Shown: in pieces, positions 47,195 through 55,406 of the stretch
Numbering within the stretch: the first letter of the stretch is position 1
Layout of the letters: each line of letters begins with the position of its first letter
Source of the DNA: Burkholderiales bacterium 8X
GTDB taxonomy: Bacteria > Pseudomonadota > Gammaproteobacteria > Burkholderiales > Burkholderiaceae_C
Assembly: GCA_902506565.1 (NCBI GenBank)
Contig: LR732703.1
Location: 3,640,256-3,704,255 of the forward strand
Length of the DNA: 64,000 nt
Direction: 5' to 3'
Notes under the pieces: model-generated
What the model was told of the DNA's origin: nothing
Databases searched by the model: none
What the model saw: only the letters and a program-made list of their open reading frames with translations
Program-made: the position numbers and the translations under genes

Positions 47195-47982
47195 TGCATC
47201 ACCTCGTCATGGGCATTGCTGGCGCGCAGCAAACTGTCTTGCAGCTTCTTGGCGTACCGGCTGAACTGGGGCGAGACCATGAAGTCCGCGGTGCGCGGAT
47301 AGGGCTCGTCGATCTCGAACTGCTCGACCACGCGACCCGGACGCGCGGCCATCATGATCACGCGGCTCGACAGGAACACCGCCTCGTGGATCGAGTGGGT
47401 GACGAAGATCACCGTCAGCTTCTTCTTGCGCCACAGGTCGAGCAGATCGGCATCGAGCTTGTGGCGGGTGATCTCGTCGAGCGCGCCGAAGGGCTCGTCC
47501 ATCAGCAGCAGGTCGGGCTGGGTGACCAGGCCGCGGGCGATCGACACGCGCATCTGCATGCCGCCCGAGAGCGCGCGCGGCAATGCCTTGGCGAACTTGT
47601 CGAGGCCGACCAGCTCGAGTGCCTCGGCCACTCGCGCATCGGCTTCCTTGCGCGGCACGCCGGCCAGGTCGAGCGGCAGCCGCACGTTGGTCTGCACGCT
47701 GGCCCAGGGCATCAGGGTGGGCGACTGGAACACGAAGGCCATGCGGCGGCCGCTTTCGTCGATTTGCGCCACCGGCTTGCGGAACACCAGCAGCCGGCCG
47801 TCGCTCGGCTCCAGCATGCCGGCCACCATCTTGAGCAGCGTGCTCTTGCCGCAGCCCGAAGGCCCGAGCAGCGTGACGAACTCGCCTTCGGCGATGGTCA
47901 GGTCGACCGGCAGCAGCGCCTGCGTGCCGTTCGGGTAGATCTTGTCGGCAGAGAGGACCTCGACCGCTGGAGTGGGTTGCAT
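47191..47982 (-). CDS. ABC transporter ATPase, SsuB/TauB/ThiZ type
   Basis: 263 residues from ATG 47982. Complete nucleotide-binding motifs: Walker A LLGPSGCGKSTLLKMVAG, Q-loop FVFQSPTLMPWAS, signature LSGGMQMRVSIARGL, Walker B LLLMDEPFGALDE, and H-loop VIFVTHSIHEAV. It energises uptake with the permease, to which it is fused by a 4-bp overlap, and the receptor encoded 62 bp upstream. Confidence 0.95.
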   Translation of the reverse strand: MQPTPAVEVLSADKIYPNGTQALLPVDLTIAEGEFVTLLGPSGCGKSTLLKMVAGMLEPSDGRLLVFRKPVAQIDESGRRMAFVFQSPTLMPWASVQTNVRLPLDLAGVPRKEADARVAEALELVGLDKFAKALPRALSGGMQMRVSIARGLVTQPDLLLMDEPFGALDEITRHKLDADLLDLWRKKKLTVIFVTHSIHEAVFLSSRVIMMAARPGRVVEQFEIDEPYPRTADFMVSPQFSRYAKKLQDSLLRASNAHDEVMQ

Positions 47983-48044
47983 GGCTGGCCTTGTTGCGAG
48001 GTGGCGACCGCGATTCGGGCACGGGGTCGTGCCCGAAGGTCGGG

Positions 48045-49040
48045 TCAGGGCAGTACCTTGTCCTTCACGAACTCGGTGGTGTAGGTCTTGGCGATCTCGA
48101 CCTTGGCCGGGTCGAGCAGCTTGGCCGAGACCAGGAAGTCGTAGCTCGCCTTGGCGCGTGCGTCGGTGATGACGCCGATGCCCAGGGTGGCGGCGTCGCC
48201 GCCGGTGATCATTCCCATCTCCTTCAGCTTGGCCACGCTGTAGGCCAGCTGTTCGTCGGTCATGTTGGGGTTGTCCTTCTTGATCAGCGCGTTGGCGGGC
48301 GCCGGGTCGGCCAGGTAGCTCTTCCAGCCTTCGGCCGAAGCCTTGACGAAGGCCTGCACCTGCTTGCTGCGCTCCTTGACGGTCTTCTCCATGCAGGACA
48401 CCGTGGTCGCGTACGCCGGGAAGCCGTGGTCGCTGAACATCAGCACCGTGCTCTTGACGCCGGCCTTCTGGATGGCGAAGGGCTCCGAGGTCAGGTAGCC
48501 CTGCTGCGCCGTGTTCTTGTCGGCGACGAAGGGCTGGATGTTGAAGGTGTAGGGCCGGGTCTGGTCGTCGGTGAAGCCGAACTTGGCCTTGAGCCACGGC
48601 CAGTAGCCGCGGTTGGCCTGCGCGCCGATGAGCAGGGTCTTGCCCTTCAGGTCCTCGAACTTCTTCACGTCGTCATGCGCGATCAGAACCTGCGGATCCT
48701 TCTGGAAGAAAGCCGCCACGTTGACCACCGGCACGCCGCCCTCGCGCACCTGCATCATCTGGATGTCGCTCGATCCCATGATGCAGTCGGCCTGCCCGGC
48801 CGCCATCATCTGCGTGATGTTGACCTGCGGGCCGCCCATGCGGATGGTGACGTCCAGGCCATGCTTCTTGTAGATGCCCTGTGCCACGGCCTGGTAGAAG
48901 CCGCCGTGCTCGGCCTGCGCGTACCAGTTGGTCATGTAGGTGAACTTGTCCTGGGCCTGCGCCGGCGCCATGGCGGCGAATGCCAAGCTGGCGGCGGCGA
49001 CGAAGCCGAGGCGGAACCGGGAACCGGATGGAATGCGCAT
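48045..49040 (-). CDS. NMT1/THI5-like ABC substrate-binding protein
   Basis: 331 residues from ATG 49040, with AGAGG about 9 bp upstream. A signal peptide ends AAMAPAQAQ. The mature part begins DKFTYMTNWYAQAEHGGFYQAVAQGIYKKHGLDVTI, the NMT1-family opening seen in receptors for pyrimidines, sulfonates and riboflavin. GQADCIMGSSDIQMMQ and YLTSEPFAIQKAG follow. With a cytosine-deaminase-like hydrolase and a creatininase homologue in the same operon, an N-heterocycle is the likeliest ligand. Confidence 0.9.
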   Translation of the reverse strand: MRIPSGSRFRLGFVAAASLAFAAMAPAQAQDKFTYMTNWYAQAEHGGFYQAVAQGIYKKHGLDVTIRMGGPQVNITQMMAAGQADCIMGSSDIQMMQVREGGVPVVNVAAFFQKDPQVLIAHDDVKKFEDLKGKTLLIGAQANRGYWPWLKAKFGFTDDQTRPYTFNIQPFVADKNTAQQGYLTSEPFAIQKAGVKSTVLMFSDHGFPAYATTVSCMEKTVKERSKQVQAFVKASAEGWKSYLADPAPANALIKKDNPNMTDEQLAYSVAKLKEMGMITGGDAATLGIGVITDARAKASYDFLVSAKLLDPAKVEIAKTYTTEFVKDKVLP

Positions 49041-49137
49041 GGTGGGTGCCTCTTGAAGATGGGACGGAGGGGATGGGAAATCGGATGGGTGAGAAGCGAT
49101 CGGCGTCGAGCGGCTCATGCAAATTGCGGGCCGAGCT

Positions 49138-50019
49138 TCATCGGTCGGCGAGCGCCGCATCGAGTGCGGCGGCGCGCTGGATGAAGCCCTGCTCGTGGCC
49201 GCGGCCCCAGGTGGCTTCTTCGCGTGCGGCCCAGCGCAGGGCGTGCAGTTCGGTCAGCGCCTGAACCCAGCTGTCGGACAGGGTGTCCAGGATCTCCAGC
49301 CCCTGCGCCCGGGTGGCGCTGGTCGGATCGCCGATGACGCCGCTCGGCCCGAAGTCGCGCGCCGTCCAGGCGCAGGCCGGGCGGCCATCGGGCGACAGCA
49401 GCTTGATCGGGAACGGCGGCGGGTAGTTGGCGGCCGCATGTTCCATGTGCACCGTCTCGGGTGCGAGCGCGAGCATCAGCGCCGTCTCGGAATGGCCGGC
49501 ATGCATCGCCAGCCTTTTCTCCTGGTCGCTCACCTGCTTGCTGGCCGCACTCGGCAGGCGCGACACGCCATGCGGCACCACGATGAAGTCGCCATGGCGC
49601 AGGCGCAGTTCGCGGGCCGCCATCTCCAGCACCTGCGGCTGGCCGCCGTGGCCGTTGGCGAACAACAGCTTTCGAAAGCCCGAGCGGTAGACCGACTCGC
49701 CGATCTCGATCACGGTCGAGAGCAGCGTGGTGCCGGTGAGCGTCATCGTGCCGGGAAAGTGCAGGTGCTCCTCCGACTTGCCGTAGGTGATCGGCGGGAG
49801 CGCGAAGGCGCGGACCTCGGCCGGCAGCTTGTCGAGCGCCTTGCCCATCACGCCCGAGGCGATGACGCTGTCCACCGAGCAGGGCAGGTGCGGCCCGTGC
49901 TGCTCGATCGCGCCGCAAGGCAGCACGATGACCGTGTTCTCGCGATCGGGCAGCGCGTCGATCTCGGTCCAGGTCAGGTAGGGCAGGAAGCGGTGGGGTG
50001 GGATGTAGCCGTGGAGCAT
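49138..50019 (-). CDS. creatininase-family amidohydrolase
   Basis: 293 residues from ATG 50019. The family metal site is visible: VIVLPCGAIEQHGPHLPCSVDSVIA, then KLLFANGHGGQPQVLEMAARELR, and AMHAGHSETALML with the glutamate and histidine ligands. Members open creatinine or related cyclic amides, or formamides in flavin/mycofactocin routes. It overlaps the end of the amidohydrolase gene by 46 bp and is followed 97 bp later by the substrate-binding protein. The ring compound is not known. Confidence 0.9.
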   Translation of the reverse strand: MLHGYIPPHRFLPYLTWTEIDALPDRENTVIVLPCGAIEQHGPHLPCSVDSVIASGVMGKALDKLPAEVRAFALPPITYGKSEEHLHFPGTMTLTGTTLLSTVIEIGESVYRSGFRKLLFANGHGGQPQVLEMAARELRLRHGDFIVVPHGVSRLPSAASKQVSDQEKRLAMHAGHSETALMLALAPETVHMEHAAANYPPPFPIKLLSPDGRPACAWTARDFGPSGVIGDPTSATRAQGLEILDTLSDSWVQALTELHALRWAAREEATWGRGHEQGFIQRAAALDAALADR

Positions 50020-51356
50020 GAGAGGTTTCGGTAGGGCGTGGATGAGCTGAAGAAGGCCGGGCCGATGGCGCGGATGGGTGCACCGTTTCGAAGCACCATC
50101 CGGCCGGCCGAGCGCGATGGCCAGCCATGCACGTCGGCGTCGGTGAAGATCACGAAGTCGGCCGCCGAGCCCACCAGCGACGGCGCGCGGGCGCACTGTA
50201 GTCCGCGCTGCAGCCAGTCGCCCCGACACAGGCTTTCCGACGCCAGATCGAACGGCGCCGCCAGTTGCGCGGCCAGTACGGCGGTGCCCATCGCCTCGAC
50301 CGGATCGAAGCTGCCGAGCCGGCAGAACGGGTCTTGCACGTTGTCGCTCGCATAGAGCAGCGGAATCCCGCGCTCGCGAGCCTCTTTGACCAGCGTGATG
50401 CCGCGACGGGTCGGCGTGCGACCGGTGACCGCGTCCTGCAGCAGGAGGTTGGTCGCCGGCAGCGAGACCAGGGTGATCGGCGCCCGCGCCACCGCGTCCA
50501 GCGTTGCCAGCGCCACTTCGTACGGCTGGGCCGACAACGCACAGCAATGGCCGCAGACGATGCGGCCCTCGAAACCGATCTCGCTCGCGATGCGCGCAAC
50601 GGTGGCGAGGCCGATCGCCTGCGGATTCAGTTCCTCGTCCACGTGCAGGTCGATGTCGAGCTCGCATTCCTGCGCGGCGAGCAGCAGGTGGCGCAGCGCC
50701 GACTCGCTCCAGATCGTCGAATGCACGAAGCCGCCGAGCAGCGCATGCGGGCCGGTCGCGCGGATGCGGCGGGCCAGCGACCGCGCCTGCTCGAGATCCT
50801 CGAACAGCGGGAGCTTGATCAGCGCGACCTGCTCCAGCACGATGCGGCCGCGCCAGGCCGCGGCCAATTCGGCCATCACCGGCCAGGCCACCGGAACGCC
50901 CTCGGGCTCCCACCAATCGACATGGGTCCTCAGGCGGACCGTACCGGCATCGAAGGCCCAGCCCAGGCCGCGCGAGGCACGCTGCAACACGTCGTCCGCC
51001 GTCCAGCGGGCGCGATCCTGCAGCATGGCGTCGATGGCGCCCAGAAGGCCGGGCTGCACGTTCGACATCCTCGGCAGGGTGAAGGACTTGTCGAGGTGGG
51101 TATGGGCATCGACGAAGCCGGGCAAGACCAGGGCGCCGTTCAGGTCCCAGGTTGAACCGGGGCGAGGCGACGAGGGCGACGAGGGCGACAACGGCGACGG
51201 CGGGGGCGACGGCCGCAGACCCTGCACGCGTCCGCCGGCGAGGTCGATCTGCGCGGTGCTCGGCTCGCCGCCGCGCGTCGGCCAATCCGCAGGCAGCAGC
51301 CAGCCTGGCAAGCGGGCGTGGTCCAGGCGCGACGGGGTTGGCATGGTGTCGTGCAT
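49974..51356 (-). CDS. cytosine-deaminase-like metal-dependent amidohydrolase
   Basis: 460 residues from ATG 51356 (MHDTMPTPSRL; ATG 51344 is equally possible). The metal-binding order of the CodA branch is clear: VDAHTHLDKSF, DIDLHVDEELNPQ, VCGHCCALSAQP, LLYASDNVQDPF. Near residues 50-65 lies a low-complexity Pro/Ser run encoded by a 9-bp repeat tract. The last 45 bases overlap the creatininase gene in another frame, so the tail SSSTPYRNLSCSTATSHPT is probably a read-on rather than a conserved end. It likely deaminates or opens the imported ring. Confidence 0.88.
   Translation of the reverse strand: MHDTMPTPSRLDHARLPGWLLPADWPTRGGEPSTAQIDLAGGRVQGLRPSPPPSPLSPSSPSSPRPGSTWDLNGALVLPGFVDAHTHLDKSFTLPRMSNVQPGLLGAIDAMLQDRARWTADDVLQRASRGLGWAFDAGTVRLRTHVDWWEPEGVPVAWPVMAELAAAWRGRIVLEQVALIKLPLFEDLEQARSLARRIRATGPHALLGGFVHSTIWSESALRHLLLAAQECELDIDLHVDEELNPQAIGLATVARIASEIGFEGRIVCGHCCALSAQPYEVALATLDAVARAPITLVSLPATNLLLQDAVTGRTPTRRGITLVKEARERGIPLLYASDNVQDPFCRLGSFDPVEAMGTAVLAAQLAAPFDLASESLCRGDWLQRGLQCARAPSLVGSAADFVIFTDADVHGWPSRSAGRMVLRNGAPIRAIGPAFFSSSTPYRNLSCSTATSHPTASCPT
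51165..51210. repeat. imperfect 9-bp tandem repeat (GAGGGCGAC) in the amidohydrolase gene
   Basis: Two exact and several degenerate GAGGGCGAC/AACGGCGAC units in a row encode the Pro/Ser-rich segment on the minus strand. The unit length keeps the frame, so copy number could vary without disrupting the enzyme. The segment lies before the metal-binding HTHLD motif and is probably a loop. Confidence 0.7.
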
Positions 51357-51394
51357 CGATGTCGTGCCGTGCGTGTCGTGACGTGACGTGACGT

Positions 51395-51982
51395 TCAGGC
51401 GAACCGCGCCATCGCCTGGCCGACGCGCGCCTTGAAGCGCTCCAGCTGCGGTCGGGTCGCGACGTTCATGTGGTAGTGGGCGTGGTAGTCCACCCGGGCG
51501 CGCTGACCGGTCAGGCGCTTCATGTAGCGGGTCACCATCTTCCGGGGCGGATCGCCCATGTACCAGGCCATCCAGCGCGGCCGGCCATAGGTCACCACGG
51601 CCGAGATGCGCTGGATGTGGGTCAGCATCGGCTTGACGTTGGCCGGGTCGCTGATGTCGAAGGCGACGCCCGGCATAAAGAGGCGGTCGAAGTAGCCCTT
51701 CAACATCGCCGGCAGCCCGAAGCACCAGGTCGGAAAGCAGAACACGATGCCCTCGGCCCATTGAAGCCGGTCGACATGGCGCTGCAGCGGCAGCCGGTTG
51801 CTCGGCACATCGTGGTAGCCGAGCCGCTCCTCGCGGGACAGCACCGGGTCGAAGCCTTCGGCGTACAGGTCGCAATCGTCCACCTCGTGGCCGGCCGACT
51901 TCAGGTTGGCGAGCACTTCCTGGTGCAGCGCCGCGTGGAAGCTGGTTTCGACCGGATGGCAGTAGACGACGAGCACGCGCAT
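51395..51982 (-). CDS. NAD(P)H:quinone oxidoreductase / flavodoxin-fold protein
   Basis: 195 residues: MRVLVVYCHPVETSFHAALHQ is the FMN/FAD phosphate-binding start. GIVFCFPTWCFGLPAMLKGYFDRLFMPGVAF and VVTYGRPRWMAWYMGD match the MdaB/KefF/modulator-of-drug-activity group. It likely reduces quinones or nitro compounds by two-electron transfer. It is the first gene of the minus-strand operon for ring-compound uptake and hydrolysis, 38 bp before the amidohydrolase start. Confidence 0.87.
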   Translation of the reverse strand: MRVLVVYCHPVETSFHAALHQEVLANLKSAGHEVDDCDLYAEGFDPVLSREERLGYHDVPSNRLPLQRHVDRLQWAEGIVFCFPTWCFGLPAMLKGYFDRLFMPGVAFDISDPANVKPMLTHIQRISAVVTYGRPRWMAWYMGDPPRKMVTRYMKRLTGQRARVDYHAHYHMNVATRPQLERFKARVGQAMARFA

Positions 51983-52152
51983 GAAGTTGACCGCTTAATC
52001 AGAGCAAGTGGTCAGAGTCATGCAAGCGATGTGCCAGCGCGATTGCACCGGTTTGGGGAATGCCGGGCGGGTCGAGGCTCCGACGCGAACCGACGACCTT
52101 CTGATCACAATGGCGGCCTGCGCCATCACCCGGAACCCATTGCCCCGCCGCC

Positions 52153-52608
52153 ATGAACATCGAAGTCGACGACCTCACCCGACCCGAGGTCCACGCCCTG
52201 CTCGAAGAGCACCTCGCCAACATGCGCGAGATCTCGCCGCCCGAAAGCGTCCACGCCCTCGACCTCGATCGGCTGCGTCGGCCGGAGATCACCTTCTGGT
52301 CTGCCTGGGACGGCGACCTGCTGCTGGGATGCGGCGCACTCAAGGAGCTGAACGCCAAGCACGCCGAGGTGAAGTCGATGCGCACGCCCGCCGCGGCGCG
52401 GCGGCGCGGCGCGGCCAAGGCGATCCTGGTGCGCTTGATCGAGGTGGCGCGTTCGCGCGGATACGAAAGACTGAGCCTGGAGACCGGATCGATGTCGGCC
52501 TTCGAGCCGGCGCATCGGCTCTACGAAAGCTTCGGCTTCGCGAGGTGCGGACCTTTCGAAGGTTATGAAGACGATCCGAACAGCGTCTTCATGACCTTGC
52601 GCCTTTGA
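52153..52608 (+). CDS. GNAT-family N-acetyltransferase
   Basis: 151 residues. The acetyl-CoA-binding region is seen as AEVKSMRTPAAARRRGAAKAILVRLIEVARSRG (R-x-x-G-x-A form), then YERLSLETGSMSAFEPAHRLYESFGFARCGPFEGY, the standard last strand-helix-strand. It resembles YhhY/PhnO-size small acetyltransferases. The acceptor is unknown. It is transcribed alone and converges with the XRE gene 8 bp away. Confidence 0.9.
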   Translation: MNIEVDDLTRPEVHALLEEHLANMREISPPESVHALDLDRLRRPEITFWSAWDGDLLLGCGALKELNAKHAEVKSMRTPAAARRRGAAKAILVRLIEVARSRGYERLSLETGSMSAFEPAHRLYESFGFARCGPFEGYEDDPNSVFMTLRL

Positions 52609-52616
52609 CGGATCGC

Positions 52617-52850
52617 TCAACCGCTCCTGAAAAGGAAAACCAGGTCGACACCCAGCGCCAACGCCAGGCGCTCGATGTTGTCGAGCGAGACGTTCCGCTC
52701 GCAACGCTCCACGGACCCGACATAGGTTCGGTGAAGGCCGGCCAAGTCCGCGAGCTGTTCCTGCGACAAACCACGCTTCGCTCGTTCCCCGCGAAGACTT
52801 GTTGCGAGCCGCTGGCGGGCGCTGGGATTGGCGTTAGCGTTGGTTCTCAT
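52617..52850 (-). CDS. small XRE-family DNA-binding protein
   Basis: 77 residues, nearly all helix-turn-helix: RQRLATSLRGERAKRGLSQEQLADLAGLHRTYVGSVERCERNVSLDNIERLALALGVDLVFLF. There is no effector domain. Such stand-alone regulators often serve restriction-modification or toxin systems, but none is adjacent. Its target is unknown. Confidence 0.9.
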   Translation of the reverse strand: MRTNANANPSARQRLATSLRGERAKRGLSQEQLADLAGLHRTYVGSVERCERNVSLDNIERLALALGVDLVFLFRSG

Positions 52851-52929
52851 GAGATGCGGTTGAAGGCTCCCGCATTAATTCACGAAATCGAAGCGCAGCA
52901 ACCTGACGAACCGAGTGCTACGAGACGCT

Positions 52930-53226
52930 ATGGAGAACCTGATCGTCCTGCTGATCCTGTGCGCCATCGGCTGGAAGGCGTACACGCACTTCGACCAAAG
53001 ACAGCAGAGCGCGAAGGTGCCGCTTGCCGGTCAGGAATGGCGTACCGAGCCGACGAGCCGTTCCCGGGTCACCGCTACCAACGCGCTCTTCAAGTGCGAT
53101 GGACGAACCCATTGCTCGCAGATGTCGTCCTGCGAGGAAGCCACCTTCTTCCTGAAGAACTGTCCCGGCGTGAAGATGGATGGGAACGGGGATGGCGTTC
53201 CGTGCGAGAAGCAGTGGTGCCGTTGA
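52930..53226 (+). CDS. membrane-anchored excalibur calcium-binding domain protein
   Basis: 98 residues from ATG 52930; a GTG five codons earlier is possible. One N-terminal membrane segment (LIVLLILCAIGWKAYTHF) leads to a short linker. The excalibur domain follows: CDGRTHCSQMSSCEEATFFLKNCPGVKMDGNGDGVPCEKQWC, with the DxDxDGxxCE calcium-type loop and six cysteines. It faces the periplasm. Its last 137 bases overlap, on the opposite strand, the tail of the membrane-protein gene at 53090-53803. Confidence 0.85.
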   Translation: MENLIVLLILCAIGWKAYTHFDQRQQSAKVPLAGQEWRTEPTSRSRVTATNALFKCDGRTHCSQMSSCEEATFFLKNCPGVKMDGNGDGVPCEKQWCR

Positions 53227-53803
53227 GCCAGCCAAGGCACTTTGCAAGAACGGAAGCGGGCGCCAACCGCCTGATCCCGCGAGCGACGGCCGCGCCGACG
53301 AAGCCCGTGACGCACAGCATCGCGATCAGGTGAACAGAGGCCGCGAGAAGCGCCGCGCCCAGCAACTCGACAGCGCCCGAGCCCTGCCCGATCGCCGTTC
53401 CCGCGCACAGGGGCACGAGCGCGGGCACCAGCATCATCCCCGCCCCTTGCGCGCTGGCGAATACGAAAGAGCCGAGCGCAAGGCCGGCATGCCCCGCCGG
53501 GGCTCGAAGCCAGGCCATCCGCTTCCTGCCCCACCACCAGGTCCCGGCCACCAGGATCAGCAGCGCACCGGCCGCGAGCTGCCCCAGGCGTCCATCGACC
53601 GACCACTCCAGGCTGATGGCGATGACGACCAGCCCCATCGCCGCGAGATGCCCCAAGGCGATCGGCGCCAGCGCCAGCAGCGCTTCGGCACGGCTCTTCG
53701 AGCCCACGCCCCACGCCGCGGCGCACAGCCAACCCGAAGCCGGGTTGAGGCCATGCAGCGCGCCCATGCCGGCTACCGCCATGCACGTCCAGAGCGTGTC
53801 CAT
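53090..53803 (-). CDS. polytopic membrane protein of unknown function
   Basis: 237 residues from ATG 53803. About six hydrophobic segments lie between residues 1 and 185 (LWTCMAVAGMGALHGLNPASGW, ALLALAPIALGHLAAMGLVVIAI, LAAGALLILVAGTWWWG, LALGSFVFASAQGAGMMLVPAL, LLGAALLAASVHLIAMLCVTGFV). After residue 190 the product turns abruptly into an Arg/Ser-rich tail (TASRTERHPRSHPSSRRDSSS), exactly where it runs antisense to the excalibur gene. The true C-terminus may have been lost or frameshifted. It starts 11 bp after the DUF899 gene. Confidence 0.72.
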   Translation of the reverse strand: MDTLWTCMAVAGMGALHGLNPASGWLCAAAWGVGSKSRAEALLALAPIALGHLAAMGLVVIAISLEWSVDGRLGQLAAGALLILVAGTWWWGRKRMAWLRAPAGHAGLALGSFVFASAQGAGMMLVPALVPLCAGTAIGQGSGAVELLGAALLAASVHLIAMLCVTGFVGAAVARGIRRLAPASVLAKCLGWLNGTTASRTERHPRSHPSSRRDSSSGRRWLPRRTTSASNGFVHRT

Positions 53804-53814
53804 CGCGGTGGGCT

Positions 53815-54588
53815 TCAGGGCTCGGGATGGCAGCACGAACCCGCGTTGCCGGTGGGCTCGTAGCGATCGTGATGCCGCACCCATTCCATCTTGTTCGGCA
53901 CCTCGCGCTCATCGCGCCCCTTCGGCATCAGGTCGAGCATGTCGTAGGTGCCCATCATGGCTTCCACGCCGCGGCCGAAGGTCGAGTAGGTGTGGAAGAC
54001 CTCGCCACCGTCGCCCTCGTAGAACGCGCTGATGCCTGGCGCCTCTTCGCCGCGCGCGGGCGAAGGCCCGAAGTTGTAGTGGACTTGGCCGGTCGCCCTT
54101 TCCTCCGGCGTGAAGCTCACGTGGAAGTCGTAGTTGAAATCATTGCCGTTGGCAGAGACCCAGTCGAAGTCCCAGCCCATCCGCTCGCGAAACCGCTCGA
54201 TCTCGGCGAGCGGCGCCCTCGACACCACCAGCACCGTGACATCCCGCTGCGCCAGGTGCGGCCGCATGCCGCCGATGTGGTCGGCCATGTACGAGCAGCT
54301 CGGGCAGCCTTGCGGCCAGCCCGGCCCGAGCATGAAGTGCTGCACCAGCAATTGCCGACGCCCCGCGAAAAGCTCGGCGAGCGATCGCCGTCCGGAAGGC
54401 GTGTCGAAGACGTAGTCCTTCTCGATCCGCCTCCAGGGCATCGCGCGACGCTCGGCAGAAAGCTGGTCGCCGAGGCGCGTGAACTCCTTTTCCTTCTGCA
54501 AGAGGCTTCGGCGTTGATCCATCCACTCCGTTTCGGAGACCACCGGGTGGTCGGCGATCGGGCTTGCGGTGACTGGGGTCGTGTTCAT
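53815..54588 (-). CDS. DUF899 (thioredoxin-fold) protein
   Basis: 257 residues from ATG 54588 with AAGGAG 8-9 bp upstream. The DUF899 pattern is clear: KEKEFTRLGDQLSAERRAMPWRRIEKDYVF, LLVQHFMLGPGWPQGCPSCSYMADHIGG, VVSRAPLAEIERFRERMGWDFDWVSANGNDFNYDFHV, and YEGDGGEVFHTYSTFGRGVE. It is a thioredoxin-like fold with a CPSC pair; its enzymatic role is not established. It lies 28 bp after the beta-propeller gene in the regulator operon. Confidence 0.92.
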   Translation of the reverse strand: MNTTPVTASPIADHPVVSETEWMDQRRSLLQKEKEFTRLGDQLSAERRAMPWRRIEKDYVFDTPSGRRSLAELFAGRRQLLVQHFMLGPGWPQGCPSCSYMADHIGGMRPHLAQRDVTVLVVSRAPLAEIERFRERMGWDFDWVSANGNDFNYDFHVSFTPEERATGQVHYNFGPSPARGEEAPGISAFYEGDGGEVFHTYSTFGRGVEAMMGTYDMLDLMPKGRDEREVPNKMEWVRHHDRYEPTGNAGSCCHPEP

Positions 54589-54616
54589 GATGTGCTCCTT
54601 GATGTGCTTCGTCGCG

Positions 54617-55363
54617 TCAAGAGAGATCAGCCTTGGGACGCCGCACGGCGCGAACCTTGCCGCTGCTGCCGCCGCCTGCATAGAACAAGTCCGCGCCATT
54701 CGATTCGAGGCCGCTGACGCCGGTGCCGGCCGGCATCTCGAGCCGTTCGATCACGGCGCCGCTTTGCGGATCGATGCGGCAGATCTCGCTCTCGTCGCCC
54801 TCCCAGTTGCCATGCCACAGCTCGCCGTCGACCCAGGTGACGCCGGTCACGAAGCGGGTCGATTCGATGGTGCGGCGCACGGCGCCGGTGTCGGGGTCGA
54901 TCTGGTGGATCTTGCGGCCGCGGTACTCGCCGACCCACAGGCTGCCCTCGGCCCAGGTCAGCCCCGAGTCGCAACCCTGGGCCGGCGCCGGGATCGACGC
55001 GATCACCTTGCCGGTCGCGAGATCGATCTTGTCGATGCGCTTCTCGGCGATCTGGTAGAGATGCTTGCCGTCGAACGCGGTGCCGGCGTCGCAGGCCTGG
55101 TCGAGGCTGCGGGTCGGCTCGCCGGTGGCGGGGTCGAAGGCCACCAGCCGGGCGCCGGTCGCGGCCCAGACGCTGCGGCCGTCGTAGGTCACGCCGTTGA
55201 TCGTGTCCGAACCGGCGAAGGGTCCGTATTCGCGCACGATCTCGGCGGTGCGTACGCGGGTGCCCGGCCGGCTTTCCTTCACCGACTTGCCCGGGTCGCC
55301 ACTGCGGCCTTCGATGGTGGCGCCGTTGCTAATGCTGCTTTTGCTGCTGTTGCTGCTGCTCAT
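54617..55363 (-). CDS. beta-propeller protein (glutamine cyclotransferase / SMP-30-like)
   Basis: 248 residues from ATG 55363, with AAGGAG about 5-10 bp upstream. The first 12 residues are almost all Ser/Asn/Lys (a CTG/GCT-type repeat on the + strand). Repeated blade units follow: INGVTYDGRSVWAATGARLVAFDPATGE, AFDGKHLYQIAEKRIDKIDLATGK, LTWAEGSLWVGEYRGRKIHQIDPDTG, VTWVDGELWHGNWEGDESEICRIDPQSG. No signal peptide is seen. Ligand or reaction is unknown. It stands between the regulator gene and the DUF899 gene, a combination that suggests a common pathway. Confidence 0.83.
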   Translation of the reverse strand: MSSSNSSKSSISNGATIEGRSGDPGKSVKESRPGTRVRTAEIVREYGPFAGSDTINGVTYDGRSVWAATGARLVAFDPATGEPTRSLDQACDAGTAFDGKHLYQIAEKRIDKIDLATGKVIASIPAPAQGCDSGLTWAEGSLWVGEYRGRKIHQIDPDTGAVRRTIESTRFVTGVTWVDGELWHGNWEGDESEICRIDPQSGAVIERLEMPAGTGVSGLESNGADLFYAGGGSSGKVRAVRRPKADLS

Positions 55364-55406
55364 TGCTGCTCCTTGTGATGCGCCTCGGTCGACGCGCAAG
55401 GGCACT

